From positions 1 through 6,630 of the forward strand of contig JAUVTH010000079.1 of NCBI GenBank assembly GCA_030601615.1: DNA of 6,630 nucleotides, given 5' to 3'. Origin of the DNA: Gemmatimonadota bacterium. Its GTDB lineage: Bacteria > Gemmatimonadota > Gemmatimonadetes > Palauibacterales > Palauibacteraceae. The stretch's first letter is position 1, and every line of letters starts with the position of its first letter. Made by a program: the position numbers and the translations under genes. Shown here in pieces: positions 1-6,143 of this stretch. The notes beneath the pieces were generated by a model, which did not search any database, was not told the DNA's origin, and worked only from the letters and a program-made list of their open reading frames with translations.

Positions 1-696
1 CGTGATGCAGACCGCCCCGATCACGGAGGCCAGGACCATCATCCGGTCCAGCCTGTGGGCCCAGTGTCGCGCGATCGCCGCCGGGATCGTGAGAAGAGCT
101 ATCGCCAGGATCACACCCACAACCCGGATCAGAACGACGACAGTCAGTGCGGTCAGCCCGAGCAGCAACAGGAACAGACCCGCCACGGGAACGCCAGCGA
201 CCCAGCTGAACTCCTCGTCGAACGCCACCGCCTGCAACTCCCGGTAACGAAGAGCCACGACGAGAAGCAGCAGCAGGTCGAGTCCGGCCGTGAACCATAG
301 ATACACGGGCGGAACGAAGAGGATATTGCCGAACAGATAGCTCAGAAGATCGGGAGTCGGACCAGGAGCCAGAGAGGCGAAGATGATGCCGAGGGCCATC
401 CCCACGGCCCAGACCATGGCAATCAGCGTGTCGAGGCCCTGCCGGAGACGCAGCTCAGCCACGCCGACACCCAGTGCGGACAGGAGACCGAAGACGAGCG
501 CGCCCAGCATCGGCGGAAACCCGGCCAGGTAACCGAGACCGATTCCGCCAAACGCCGCGTGTGCCAGGCCTCCGGAGATCGAGGCGATACGTCGTACCAC
601 AACGAACGTCCCGACGATTCCGCAAGCCACCGAGGCGAGCAACCCGGCCGTCAAGGCACGCTGGAAGAACTCGTACTCGAGGGCGCCCAACATCAT
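1..696 (-). CDS. znuB: Zinc/manganese-type ABC transporter membrane permease (ZnuB/MntB family, 3' end cut by window)
   Basis: This is the membrane channel subunit of a metal-ion ABC importer (ABC-3 family), which moves Zn2+ or Mn2+ across the inner membrane using the ATPase encoded just upstream. The frame stays open from the ATG at 696-694 to the window edge, giving 232 residues of a family that usually has about 260-280, so only the C-terminus is missing. Seen: strongly hydrophobic segments throughout; a family-typical GGLAHAAFGGIGLGYLAG stretch near residues 42-59, where an AHA/SFGG motif is normal; and a late VVGVILAIALLTIPAA segment near residues 195-210, also characteristic. The ATG overlaps the ATPase stop codon as ATGA, and GGAGG lies a few bases before it, which decides the start and implies translational coupling. 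The metal is inferred from the family only. Confidence in the family is high; Zn versus Mn is undecided. Confidence 0.93.
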   Translation of the reverse strand, partial: MMLGALEYEFFQRALTAGLLASVACGIVGTFVVVRRIASISGGLAHAAFGGIGLGYLAGFPPMLGALVFGLLSALGVGVAELRLRQGLDTLIAMVWAVGMALGIIFASLAPGPTPDLLSYLFGNILFVPPVYLWFTAGLDLLLLLVVALRYRELQAVAFDEEFSWVAGVPVAGLFLLLLGLTALTVVVLIRVVGVILAIALLTIPAAIARHWAHRLDRMMVLASVIGAVCIT

Positions 697-1454
697 CCAC
701 CCTCCACCGGATGAGACGGGAGCACCCTGTGCGGATGACCGTGGGCCACCAGATCAACGGGACACCCATACGCCGCCTCGACCATTCCCGGCGTCAGCTC
801 GCGCGAGTGATGGTAGTGGAGTCGCACGTTCAGGCACGCGATCGTCTTGACGTAGCGCGAGATCACTCCGATGTCGTGTGACACAAGCACGACCGTCAAG
901 GTCTCGGACAGGCGCTCGAGAAGACCGTACACAGACTGCCCGATCCGAGTGTCCACGCTCGCGGTCGGTTCGTCCAGCAGTAGAATGCGCGGCTCCGAGG
1001 CAAGAGCCCGCGCGATAAGCACGCGCTGAAGCTGTCCACCCGATAGCCGGCCGATCTGCTGGGAAGCCTGGTCAACCAGGTCTACATGCTCCAACGCCGC
1101 GAGCGCCGCTTCCCTGGCCTTCCGGGCTCCCTCCCGGCGGTCGCGCCCGAGTCGGCCCATGCGAACCATGTCCAGGACGTCGATTGGAAAACTGGAATCG
1201 AAGCGAGCGTACTGAGGCACGTAGCCGATCGTGCCTCGCGCCTCTCGTGGCGATCGCCCGAATACCTCGACACTGCCCCGGTCGGGCTCGAGAAGTCCGA
1301 GGATGATCTTGAGAAGGGTGGTCTTGCCGCCGGCGTTTGGACCGATGATTCCCAGAAAATCGCCCTCGTTCAGCAACAGGTCGACCGATTCGAGCACTGC
1401 GGCTTCCCGGTACCGGTAGCTGACGTCCCGCATGAGGACGGCCGGTATGCTCAT
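693..1454 (-). CDS. znuC: Zinc/manganese-type ABC transporter ATP-binding protein (ZnuC/MntB-like)
   Basis: This is the cytoplasmic ATPase that powers the metal importer, 253 residues, the normal size for the family. Visible motifs in order: Walker A GPNAGGKTT (38-46), Q-loop Gln81 in YVPQY, ABC signature LSGGQLQR (137-144), Walker B ILLLDEP (157-163) with catalytic Glu162, D-loop near 164-168, and switch His193 in SHD. The Walker A has Ala where Gly is usual (GPNG) but keeps the Lys and Thr residues. The C-terminal 20 residues are His-rich (His238, His240, His242, His248), which could bind metal and act in regulation; that is inference. Its ATG overlaps the stop of the binding-protein gene by 4 bp (ATGA), and its own stop overlaps the permease start in the same way, so the three genes form one coupled operon. 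Confidence 0.96.
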   Translation of the reverse strand: MSIPAVLMRDVSYRYREAAVLESVDLLLNEGDFLGIIGPNAGGKTTLLKIILGLLEPDRGSVEVFGRSPREARGTIGYVPQYARFDSSFPIDVLDMVRMGRLGRDRREGARKAREAALAALEHVDLVDQASQQIGRLSGGQLQRVLIARALASEPRILLLDEPTASVDTRIGQSVYGLLERLSETLTVVLVSHDIGVISRYVKTIACLNVRLHYHHSRELTPGMVEAAYGCPVDLVAHGHPHRVLPSHPVEGG

Positions 1455-2320
1455 CGTGCCACCTGCCCTGCGAGAACATCAATCGCTTCACGGAACCCCG
1501 CAGCCCAGTCCCGCCTGAGTGGATCCAGCGTGATCGTCTGGCCGCCGAGCTCGGATGCGACGAGAACCGCCGGATCCGCGGCGAACTGGGGCTGGACAAT
1601 GACGTCGGTCAAACCTCGCTCGCTGGCTCGATCCACGATCGCCGCCAGCTCCGCGGGTCCTGCGTCTCCGCTTCCGTGCTCCAGGATGGAAACCTGTTCC
1701 AGTCCGTGGTCGTCCGCCAGGTAGCCCCACGCCGGATGCAGGACGACGAAGGCACCTCCCCGGTGTGGGTCGAGGCGTCTGTCGGCCTCGCTCTCCAGAC
1801 TGTCCACGGTCAGGAGGAAGCTCTCGAGGGACGCCTCGACGGCCTCCCGCTCCGCGGGGCGGGCTTCCGTAACGGCCCGGGCTATGGCCTGAGCCATGGC
1901 CCGGGCGCACGACAGGGAGAGCCACACGTGGGGGTCCTCTGGGTTCGTCGCACATGTGGCGCCGGCCGTGACCACTGAGACGGTGCCTCCACCCAAGAGC
2001 CCTCTGAGCCATGTCTCTTCCCAGGTGAACGCGGAGTGGCCGACCGAGATGTAGATGTCCGCCGATGCGGCCGCGCGCATCTGTGACAGGGATGGCTCGT
2101 GCGTCACGGGGTTGGCTCCCGATGGGATCATGACCGTGACCTCCGCGATCTCCGGGGCGATGGCATCTATGAAACCGGCGAGAGGGGTGACCGTGACAGC
2201 AATCTTCAGGCGCCCCGAGTCCGGTTCGGGAGAACACCCATGGAGGACGATTCCGGCCGCGACCACGACACTGACGACAAGGGATCGCTTCGTGCCAGGA
2301 CCGACCGTAGTATGCTTCAT
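1451..2320 (-). CDS. znuA: Metal ABC transporter substrate-binding lipoprotein (ZnuA/TroA family)
   Basis: This is the periplasmic solute-binding protein that captures Zn2+ or a similar metal and delivers it to the permease. Starting at the ATG at 2320-2318 it has 289 residues: a lipoprotein signal with a basic n-region, a hydrophobic core and a lipobox ending LHGC with Cys29, then two Rossmann-like lobes. The candidate ligands are His74 (NPVTHEP), His131 (DPHVW), His195 (LHPAWGY) and Asp266 (LDPL). In most ZnuA proteins the first His sits directly after the Pro (PHTFEP); here that position is Val72 and a His appears two residues later. The His-rich loop of classical ZnuA is absent and the segment before DPHVW is short. 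Later segments (GYLADDHGL, VIVQPQF, DPLRRDW) resemble ZnuA from Bacteroidetes. GGAG lies just 3 nt before the ATG, which is close. An upstream ATG would run deep into the divergent gene and break the signal peptide, so it was not chosen. Confidence 0.92.
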   Translation of the reverse strand: MKHTTVGPGTKRSLVVSVVVAAGIVLHGCSPEPDSGRLKIAVTVTPLAGFIDAIAPEIAEVTVMIPSGANPVTHEPSLSQMRAAASADIYISVGHSAFTWEETWLRGLLGGGTVSVVTAGATCATNPEDPHVWLSLSCARAMAQAIARAVTEARPAEREAVEASLESFLLTVDSLESEADRRLDPHRGGAFVVLHPAWGYLADDHGLEQVSILEHGSGDAGPAELAAIVDRASERGLTDVIVQPQFAADPAVLVASELGGQTITLDPLRRDWAAGFREAIDVLAGQVAR

Positions 2321-2363
2321 AGTCTCCGCTTTTTGCTTCCGAACGGCATACAGGGACGCCACG
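2321..2363. promoter_or_regulatory. 43-bp divergent intergenic region between znuA and the phosphodiesterase gene
   Basis: Only 43 bp separate the two divergent start codons. The region holds the Shine-Dalgarno of znuA on the minus strand (GGAG just before its ATG) and an AGGGA about 8 nt before the ATG of the plus-strand gene. Both promoters must therefore reach into the coding start of the opposite gene. I could not find a convincing -35/-10 pair on either strand, nor a palindrome matching known Zur, MntR or DtxR operators. It is listed because any shared regulator would have to act here; the regulatory role is inferred from geometry. Confidence 0.4.
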
Positions 2364-3665
2364 ATGAACCATATCACTTCAGGGTTCGTCTCGCCCGCTC
2401 GAGGGCGCCGCGAACGGTCGGCAGCCCCGTGGCTTTGTCTATGTTTCCTGTTGGCTGCCGCGTTGGCCTGCACGTCTGACGAGGCCCCGCCAGGATCGAG
2501 CGGATCGGCTGCCGGACCAAACACGGTTGTCCTCGTTTCTCTGGATGGGTTCCGCTGGGATTATCTCGACCGGGGCGTCACGCCCAACCTGGACGTCCTC
2601 GCCGGCCGTGGCGTGCGTGCCGAGGGACTGATCCCGTCTTTCCCGACGAAGACGTTCCCGAACCACTACACGCTCGTCACGGGCCTAGTGCCCGACAGAC
2701 ACGGCATCGTGGCGAACACTATGTACGACCCCGTCTTCGACGCCCGATTCTCCCTGTCTGATCGAGACGAAGTGCAGGACGGTCGCTGGTGGGAGGGGGA
2801 GCCCGTCTGGGTGACGGCCGAGCGGTACGGCCATCCTACCGCACCGCTCTTCTGGCCCGGGTCGGAAGCCGAGATCACCGGCATACGACCCAGCCATTGG
2901 CTGCCGTACGATGGCCGGATGTCGCATGTCGCGAGGGTGCAGTGGGTGCTCGACCTGCTGGACCTTCCTGAGGCCGATCGTCCCGTGTTCTGCACGCTGT
3001 ACTTTGCGGAGACCGATGACGTCGGCCACACTGCGGGTCCTGATTCCGATGAAATCCTCACCGCCATTGCGAGTGTGGATGATGCCGTCGGACTCCTGAT
3101 CGCAGGTCTGGAGACCCGCGATCTTCTCGATCGGACCAACGTGGTAGTCGTCTCCGACCATGGAATGATCTCAACGAGTCGGAAGCGGGTCGTATTCGTG
3201 GACGACTACGTGGACCTCGCCGTCGCGAACCCCGTGGACTGGAACCCCGTGCTGGCCCTGTGGCCCGCCGAGGAAGACATGGAGGACGTATACGAGGCAC
3301 TCCACGATGCCCACCCTGAATTGGCCATTTACCTGCGCGACGAGATCCCGGACCGTCTCGAGTACGGGAGCCACAGACGAACTCCCCCAATCCTCGGCCT
3401 CGCAGCCCCAGGGTGGACGATTACGAACCATCCGTATTTCGACGAGCGCCCAGATCGGGCCGACGGTGGAAACCACGGGTTCGACAACGCGGCCAAGGGA
3501 ATGCAGGGGTTGTTCGTGGCAGCGGGGCCCGCCTTCCGCAACGGGGTTCGGGTTCCTGCCTTCAGCAACTCTCACGTCTACACGTTGCTGATGTCGGCCC
3601 TCGGTCTGCCGGCCGCACCGGGCACTGGCGACCTGGCCGAGGTACCCGGGATTCTGGTTCAATGA
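2364..3665 (+). CDS. Ectonucleotide pyrophosphatase/phosphodiesterase (NPP) family lipoprotein
   Basis: This is an alkaline-phosphatase-superfamily enzyme (type I phosphodiesterase/nucleotide pyrophosphatase) that hydrolyses phosphodiester or pyrophosphate bonds, probably of extracellular nucleotides, using two zinc ions and a Thr nucleophile. With the ATG at 2364 it has 433 residues. A signal peptide ends in the lipobox ALAC with Cys36, so it should be a lipoprotein facing the periplasm or cell surface. Key residues are all present: Asp61 (SLDGFR), Thr97 nucleophile (PTKTFPNHY), Asn118 (oxyanion, IVANTMYDP), Asp218 and His222 (TDDVGH), Asp265 and His266 (VSDHGM), and His371 (GGNHGFDN). Their spacing closely follows the bacterial Xanthomonas NPP as I recall it. 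AGGGA lies about 8 nt before the start. The frame stays open upstream to 2055, but that would bury the signal peptide inside znuA, so it was rejected. The substrate (nucleotide or phospholipid headgroup) cannot be told from sequence. Confidence 0.95.
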   Translation: MNHITSGFVSPARGRRERSAAPWLCLCFLLAAALACTSDEAPPGSSGSAAGPNTVVLVSLDGFRWDYLDRGVTPNLDVLAGRGVRAEGLIPSFPTKTFPNHYTLVTGLVPDRHGIVANTMYDPVFDARFSLSDRDEVQDGRWWEGEPVWVTAERYGHPTAPLFWPGSEAEITGIRPSHWLPYDGRMSHVARVQWVLDLLDLPEADRPVFCTLYFAETDDVGHTAGPDSDEILTAIASVDDAVGLLIAGLETRDLLDRTNVVVVSDHGMISTSRKRVVFVDDYVDLAVANPVDWNPVLALWPAEEDMEDVYEALHDAHPELAIYLRDEIPDRLEYGSHRRTPPILGLAAPGWTITNHPYFDERPDRADGGNHGFDNAAKGMQGLFVAAGPAFRNGVRVPAFSNSHVYTLLMSALGLPAAPGTGDLAEVPGILVQ

Positions 3666-3698
3666 AAAAAAGGGGGGCGCCCTCAGAGCGCCCCCCTT
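3665..3698 (-). terminator. Strong intrinsic terminator of the cold-shock gene
   Basis: A perfect 11-bp stem (AAGGGGGGCGC at 3670-3680 against GCGCCCCCCTT at 3688-3698) with a 7-nt loop is followed, reading the minus strand, by seven U residues (the A run at 3665-3671). It lies 25 bp past the cold-shock stop codon and so ends that transcript. The U-tract overlaps the last base of the NPP gene's TGA on the plus strand. Plus-strand RNA would have the same hairpin but no U-run after it, so it may work less well for the NPP transcript. Confidence 0.9.
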
Positions 3699-3723
3699 CA
3701 AGAACCGGTCTTAGCGTCGAGCT

Positions 3724-3936
3724 TCAGTCGACCTTCACCACGTTCTTCGCCTTGGGGCCGCGTCCCTCCTCGGCAAGGTCGAACTCGACAACGTCGCCCT
3801 CGTCCAGGGTCTTGAAGCCCTCACTCTGGATCTCCGAGAAGTGGACGAAGGCATCACGCGCGCCATCGTCGAACGACACGAAGCCGAAGCCCTTGTCATT
3901 GTTGAACCACTTCACGGTGCCCGTCAATCGCGACAT
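3724..3936 (-). CDS. csp: Cold-shock domain protein (CspA family)
   Basis: This is a 70-residue single cold-shock domain protein, the standard size. Such proteins bind single-stranded RNA and DNA in the cytoplasm and act as RNA chaperones that melt secondary structure. Seen: the N-terminal GTVKWFNNDKGFGFV with RNP1 KGFGFV (15-20), RNP2 DAFVHF (28-33), and the closing GPKAKNVVKV near 60-69. The start is fixed by AGGAG 6-7 nt before the ATG. A roughly 95-nt 5' leader separates it from a sigma70-like promoter (4039-4066), a typical length for csp messages whose leaders can act in temperature control. It ends in its own terminator, so it is monocistronic. Whether it is cold-induced or constitutive cannot be read from the sequence. 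Confidence 0.97.
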   Translation of the reverse strand: MSRLTGTVKWFNNDKGFGFVSFDDGARDAFVHFSEIQSEGFKTLDEGDVVEFDLAEEGRGPKAKNVVKVD

Positions 3937-4021
3937 ACTACGCTCCTGCTAAGTGACACTCCTCGATCGTCGACTCGTACATCGACGTCGGCTCCCGATC
4001 TTCCCCGACGACGCCCGGCGC

Positions 4022-4036
4022 CGCGAGGAACTCGCG
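4022..4036 (-). other. Short hairpin at the 5' end of the csp leader
   Basis: CGCGAG and CTCGCG form a perfect 6-bp stem around a 3-nt loop, located close to the predicted transcription start of the cold-shock gene. A 5'-terminal hairpin could protect the message from decay or belong to a temperature-sensing leader. This is inference; GC-rich sequence makes short stems common. Confidence 0.35.
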
Positions 4037-4038
4037 CA

Positions 4039-4066
4039 AAGATAGGGCTCGATCCCGTTCTGTCAA
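4039..4066 (-). promoter_or_regulatory. Predicted sigma70-type promoter of the cold-shock gene
   Basis: On the minus strand a perfect -35 box TTGACA (4066-4061) is followed after 16 nt by TATCTT (4044-4039), a 4/6 match to TATAAT. Transcription would start near 4032, leaving a leader of about 95 nt before the csp ATG. The segment also lies between the end of the beta-barrel gene and csp, where a promoter is expected. Confidence 0.65.
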
Positions 4067-4081
4067 CGTCACTTGTGACAG
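4060..4081. repeat. Nested inverted repeat over the csp -35 box
   Basis: CTGTCA (4060-4065) pairs with TGACAG (4076-4081), and inside it GTCAC (4068-4072) mirrors GTGAC (4075-4079) around TT. The outer left half-site covers the -35 hexamer of the csp promoter on the minus strand. Such a dyad could be an operator for a dimeric regulator, but no known consensus is recognised. Confidence 0.35.
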
Positions 4082-4102
4082 TCGGGGTGCGCGCCACCCC
4101 GA
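4082..4102 (-). terminator. Hairpin directly after the beta-barrel gene, terminator-like
   Basis: TCGGGGTG (4082-4089) and CACCCCGA (4095-4102) form a perfect 8-bp GC-rich stem with a 5-nt loop, starting at the base next to the TGA of the outer-membrane protein gene (4105-4103). No U-run follows on the minus strand, so it may be a weak or Rho-assisted terminator or a 3'-end stabiliser rather than a classical intrinsic terminator. Confidence 0.5.
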
Positions 4103-4744
4103 TCAGAGGGTGAAGCGGTATCCGACCATGAGGGAAAGGATGCGGTTCCTGTAATCCAGATCATCATCGGAGTCATCGAATGAGCCCAGCCCTACGATAC
4201 CTCTGCCGTCGACCACCAGGTATCCTGAGCCGAGGGGGATCTCCACGTCTGCGCCGAACGCGACGCCCACGTCTAGAGTCCGGGTCTGAATGCCCGCTTC
4301 AGCACAGGAGACGGGGTCGGAGGATCCATCGGGGAACGAATCGTATCTGCAGCTGAGCTCGTAAGCGAAGGAGGGCCCGACGAAGAGCTCCGGTCGAGTA
4401 GCACCTGCGGACAACGCGAACTTCACCAGGAACGGAAACTCCAGGTATACCAGGGAGAGCTCGTCGTCCAGGTCACCGGGGTCGTTGTCATTGTTCTCCC
4501 TCCCGCCCTTCTGGACATACAGACCGTCCAGCTGGACGGACCAGCGCCCGGAGAGCCTGAGCGCAAGGGAGACTCCTCCAATGAAGCCGAAGCGATCGTG
4601 GGGAGTAAATGCATCTTCGCCCGCCTGATCCGCGACGGTACCCCCCGCGAGAACACCGAGCGAGACCTGGGGGTCCTGCGCTCTAGCGCTTACTGGCATC
4701 AGGAACATGAGCAGAAGGGTCACGACCGCGAGTCGATGAGGCAC
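4103..4744 (-). CDS. Outer-membrane beta-barrel protein (PorT / OMP_b-brl_2-like)
   Basis: This is a predicted small outer-membrane beta-barrel of unknown function. With a GTG start at 4744-4742 it has 213 residues; GGAG lies 8 nt upstream and the product opens directly with a Sec signal peptide (hydrophobic core near 5-18, ending SARA|Q after residue 22). An ATG at 4831 would add 29 residues ahead of the signal and is less likely. The mature part alternates polar and apolar residues in beta fashion: FGFIGGVSLALRL (52-64), SVQLDGLYVQKGG (69-81), VYLEFPFLVKFAL (99-111), ELFVGPSFAYEL (119-130), and it ends VGYRFTL with a near-terminal aromatic typical of barrel assembly. Two loops are very acidic (82-95, and DDSDDDLDY 190-198), and a loop has two cysteines (132 and 147) that could form a disulfide. 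The acidic loops may bind cations; that is inference. Confidence 0.8.
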   Translation of the reverse strand: MPHRLAVVTLLLMFLMPVSARAQDPQVSLGVLAGGTVADQAGEDAFTPHDRFGFIGGVSLALRLSGRWSVQLDGLYVQKGGRENNDNDPGDLDDELSLVYLEFPFLVKFALSAGATRPELFVGPSFAYELSCRYDSFPDGSSDPVSCAEAGIQTRTLDVGVAFGADVEIPLGSGYLVVDGRGIVGLGSFDDSDDDLDYRNRILSLMVGYRFTL

Positions 4745-4979
4745 CTGGCTCACTCCACAGATGGTTCCGATCCATTTCACGCGAAACCAAACCCCGGTGC
4801 GGGGCTCGTTCGCCACCTTCCGACCATCCACGCATACGGAAGCGATAGAATGCTTCGGGCGAGAACCAGCAGCAAGTGCGCGGATTGAGTCTGATGGAGC
4901 GAGAGGCGATGCGCGATCCCGCCGTCGCCCCTCCGTTGGGAACCTCGAATCTCGCGCGTCTTCCAGATCGAAGCGCCGA

Positions 4980-5429
4980 CTAGTCGCGCGGCGCCATCTC
5001 CCAGAGGACGTTCACGATTTTCCACTCACCGTTCCATCTGGCTACGTGCAGATAGTCGATCCACATGCCCGCGTCGATCCGCACGCTGGCCATGTTGTGG
5101 TAGATGTCCAGAATCTCCACGTCCTCGCGTCGGGCCTCCTCGGGTATCCTCCCCGCGCCGTCCATCGCAGTAGCCTGAACAAGCTGCTCCGCAGTCATGT
5201 TCTGCAGCCGGCTGTCCGGACCGGCCGGATTCCCCACGATCCGCTTGGCGAGGTCCGGATGGAGAGCTCGCTCCATGCGCGCCGCATCGCTCGTGTAGAA
5301 GCCGTCGATGTAGTCGAGTGCCGTAGCCACGACGGCCGCCGAGTCGGCAACCGACTGGGCACCTGCCGGCGCCGCGACAGCGACCAGCGCCGCCCCTGCC
5401 AGGATTACGGTCGCCCCAATCCTCTTCAT
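4980..5429 (-). CDS. Secreted NTF2-like protein, putative lumazine-binding family (Lumazine_bd_2)
   Basis: This 149-residue protein has a clear Sec signal peptide (MKRIG, hydrophobic core, ending AGA|Q after residue 24), followed by one small cone-shaped NTF2-like domain. Family-typical stretches are ALDYIDGFYTSDAARMERALHP (written in part: ALDYIDGFY 37-45, RALHPDL 54-60), LVQATA in the middle, VEILDIYHNMASV, and the closing DYLHVARWNGEWKIVNVLWE, seen here as WKIVNVLWE. These match the pattern I know for PF12893. The name is historical; members are mostly uncharacterised and no enzyme function should be assumed. The ATG at 5429-5427 is preceded by GGGAGG 4 nt away, and it places the signal peptide at the N-terminus. 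An in-frame ATG five codons upstream is possible. It is likely periplasmic. Its downstream neighbour is the beta-barrel gene, 235 bp away, so they may be separate transcripts. Confidence 0.88.
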   Translation of the reverse strand: MKRIGATVILAGAALVAVAAPAGAQSVADSAAVVATALDYIDGFYTSDAARMERALHPDLAKRIVGNPAGPDSRLQNMTAEQLVQATAMDGAGRIPEEARREDVEILDIYHNMASVRIDAGMWIDYLHVARWNGEWKIVNVLWEMAPRD

Positions 5430-5523
5430 GTTCCCTCCCATAACCGTAGTACAGGTGGACACTGCGGAAGTAACACCTTCCAGGAAGTCTCCGCTGTCCT
5501 TCTCGCCGCGGATCCTGTCGCGA

Positions 5524-5596
5524 TGCCGATGGAGAGGGACTCGAGCTCTCACGGAATTGCTCCGACCAGATCTTGAGTTTGGCGTCATGGCATCCG
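5524..5596 (-). pseudogene. Degraded tRNA-Leu(CAA) remnant
   Basis: Read on the minus strand this segment aligns with the tRNA-Leu at the window end over the anticodon arm, variable arm and T-arm. Shared blocks include ACTCAA at the anticodon, GGAGCAAT in the variable arm, TCGAGTCCCTC in the T-arm, and a terminal CGGCA. The anticodon loop would be CTCAAGA, again CAA. The anticodon stem has a mismatch, the T-stem has a mismatch, and no acceptor 5' strand or D-arm can be found at the right distance. The variable stem is still paired (CGGA with TCCG) although its bases differ from the intact gene. It is probably a dead copy or an att-like remnant rather than a working tRNA. The left end is placed by the CGGCA match; the right end is approximate. 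Confidence 0.6.
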
Positions 5597-5702
5597 GTGG
5601 TCTGCTACGGTCCTGCTATGTTTCTTCGAGCACACCCTGAACAACATGCTCCCGTCCGTGTCGCCGGACCGGTGTTATGCCGCTGGTGCTCGACGTGAGA
5701 CT

Positions 5703-5789
5703 TCAAAGCGTTCCAGTGAGCTTCAGTACTCCCAGCACGATCAGCGTCACAACCGCAAGCCAAGACTCTTTCATGCCCGGATGGTACAT
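5703..5789 (-). CDS. Possible 28-residue single-span membrane peptide
   Basis: This short frame begins with ATG at 5789-5787, preceded by AAGGAG with a 7-nt gap, one of the best Shine-Dalgarno sites in the window. It encodes a peptide starting MYHPGMKESW, then about 15 hydrophobic residues (LAVVTLIVLGVL, roughly 11-22), then KLTGTL and a stop. The pattern of a short polar head, one membrane span and a Lys suits a small inner-membrane peptide. It lies 180 bp downstream of the Flp pilin gene on the same strand and could share its transcript. I do not recognise a family, and chance cannot be excluded for so short a frame. The rest of the 5597-5969 stretch shows no other supportable gene. Confidence 0.4.
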   Translation of the reverse strand: MYHPGMKESWLAVVTLIVLGVLKLTGTL

Positions 5790-5969
5790 TGGGCGCTCCT
5801 TGTCCAGCGTTGCCGAAGTATCCTTCGCTTACAAACAATTTACCCGCGGGCAGGGAAACTTCATCGACACCCGGGTACAAGAGCGCCCGATGTGCCGCCG
5901 CAGGCATTGGAGCCCTGGCAAAGGCACCCGGACGCGCCCAGCGCACCTCTCATGATGGCGGTCTTCGAC

Positions 5970-6143
5970 TCAGGTGCCGGCCCCCAGGTTGCTACTGATG
6001 CTGTTGAACACGGTTGCGATGATCGGGCCCAGGACTACAACGGCGGCAATCACGATAATCGCGACCAGCGCCAGAAGCAGAGCATACTCGACGAGGTCCT
6101 GACCGTACTCGTCCTGCCGCAGGGCTTTGAACGATGCGAGCAA
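5970..6143 (-). CDS. flp: Flp/Fap family type IVb pilin (TTG start)
   Basis: This is a 57-residue prepilin of the Flp (Tad) type, the subunit of thin adhesive type IVb pili that assemble from the inner membrane. It starts MLASFKALRQDEYGQDLVEY. The prepilin peptidase site is expected after Gly15, making Gln the first mature residue and Glu20 the conserved Glu5, followed by Tyr as in Flp proteins (G|QDLVEY). One long hydrophobic helix follows (about 21-43), then a short polar tail. The start is TTG at 6143-6141 with GGAGG 5 nt before it; no ATG exists in frame, so ATG-only searches miss it. No tad/cpa assembly gene or prepilin peptidase is visible here, so it is an orphan in this window. A tandem TTGACAG repeat lies upstream on the same strand, but no matching -10 box was found. 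Confidence 0.9.
   Translation of the reverse strand: MLASFKALRQDEYGQDLVEYALLLALVAIIVIAAVVVLGPIIATVFNSISSNLGAGT

Noticed and set aside
474..881. Plus-strand open frame opposite znuB/znuC
   Set aside because: It is a shadow of the coupled permease and ATPase genes; its arginine-rich translation has no domain.
2321..2524. Longer N-terminus for the metal-binding lipoprotein
   Set aside because: It would place 68 residues ahead of a clear lipoprotein signal and run through the start of the divergent phosphodiesterase gene.
5605..5946. 113-codon minus-strand open frame opposite the intergenic stretch
   Set aside because: Its composition is not protein-like, it has no recognisable domain or Shine-Dalgarno site, and it overlaps the better-supported short membrane peptide in another frame.
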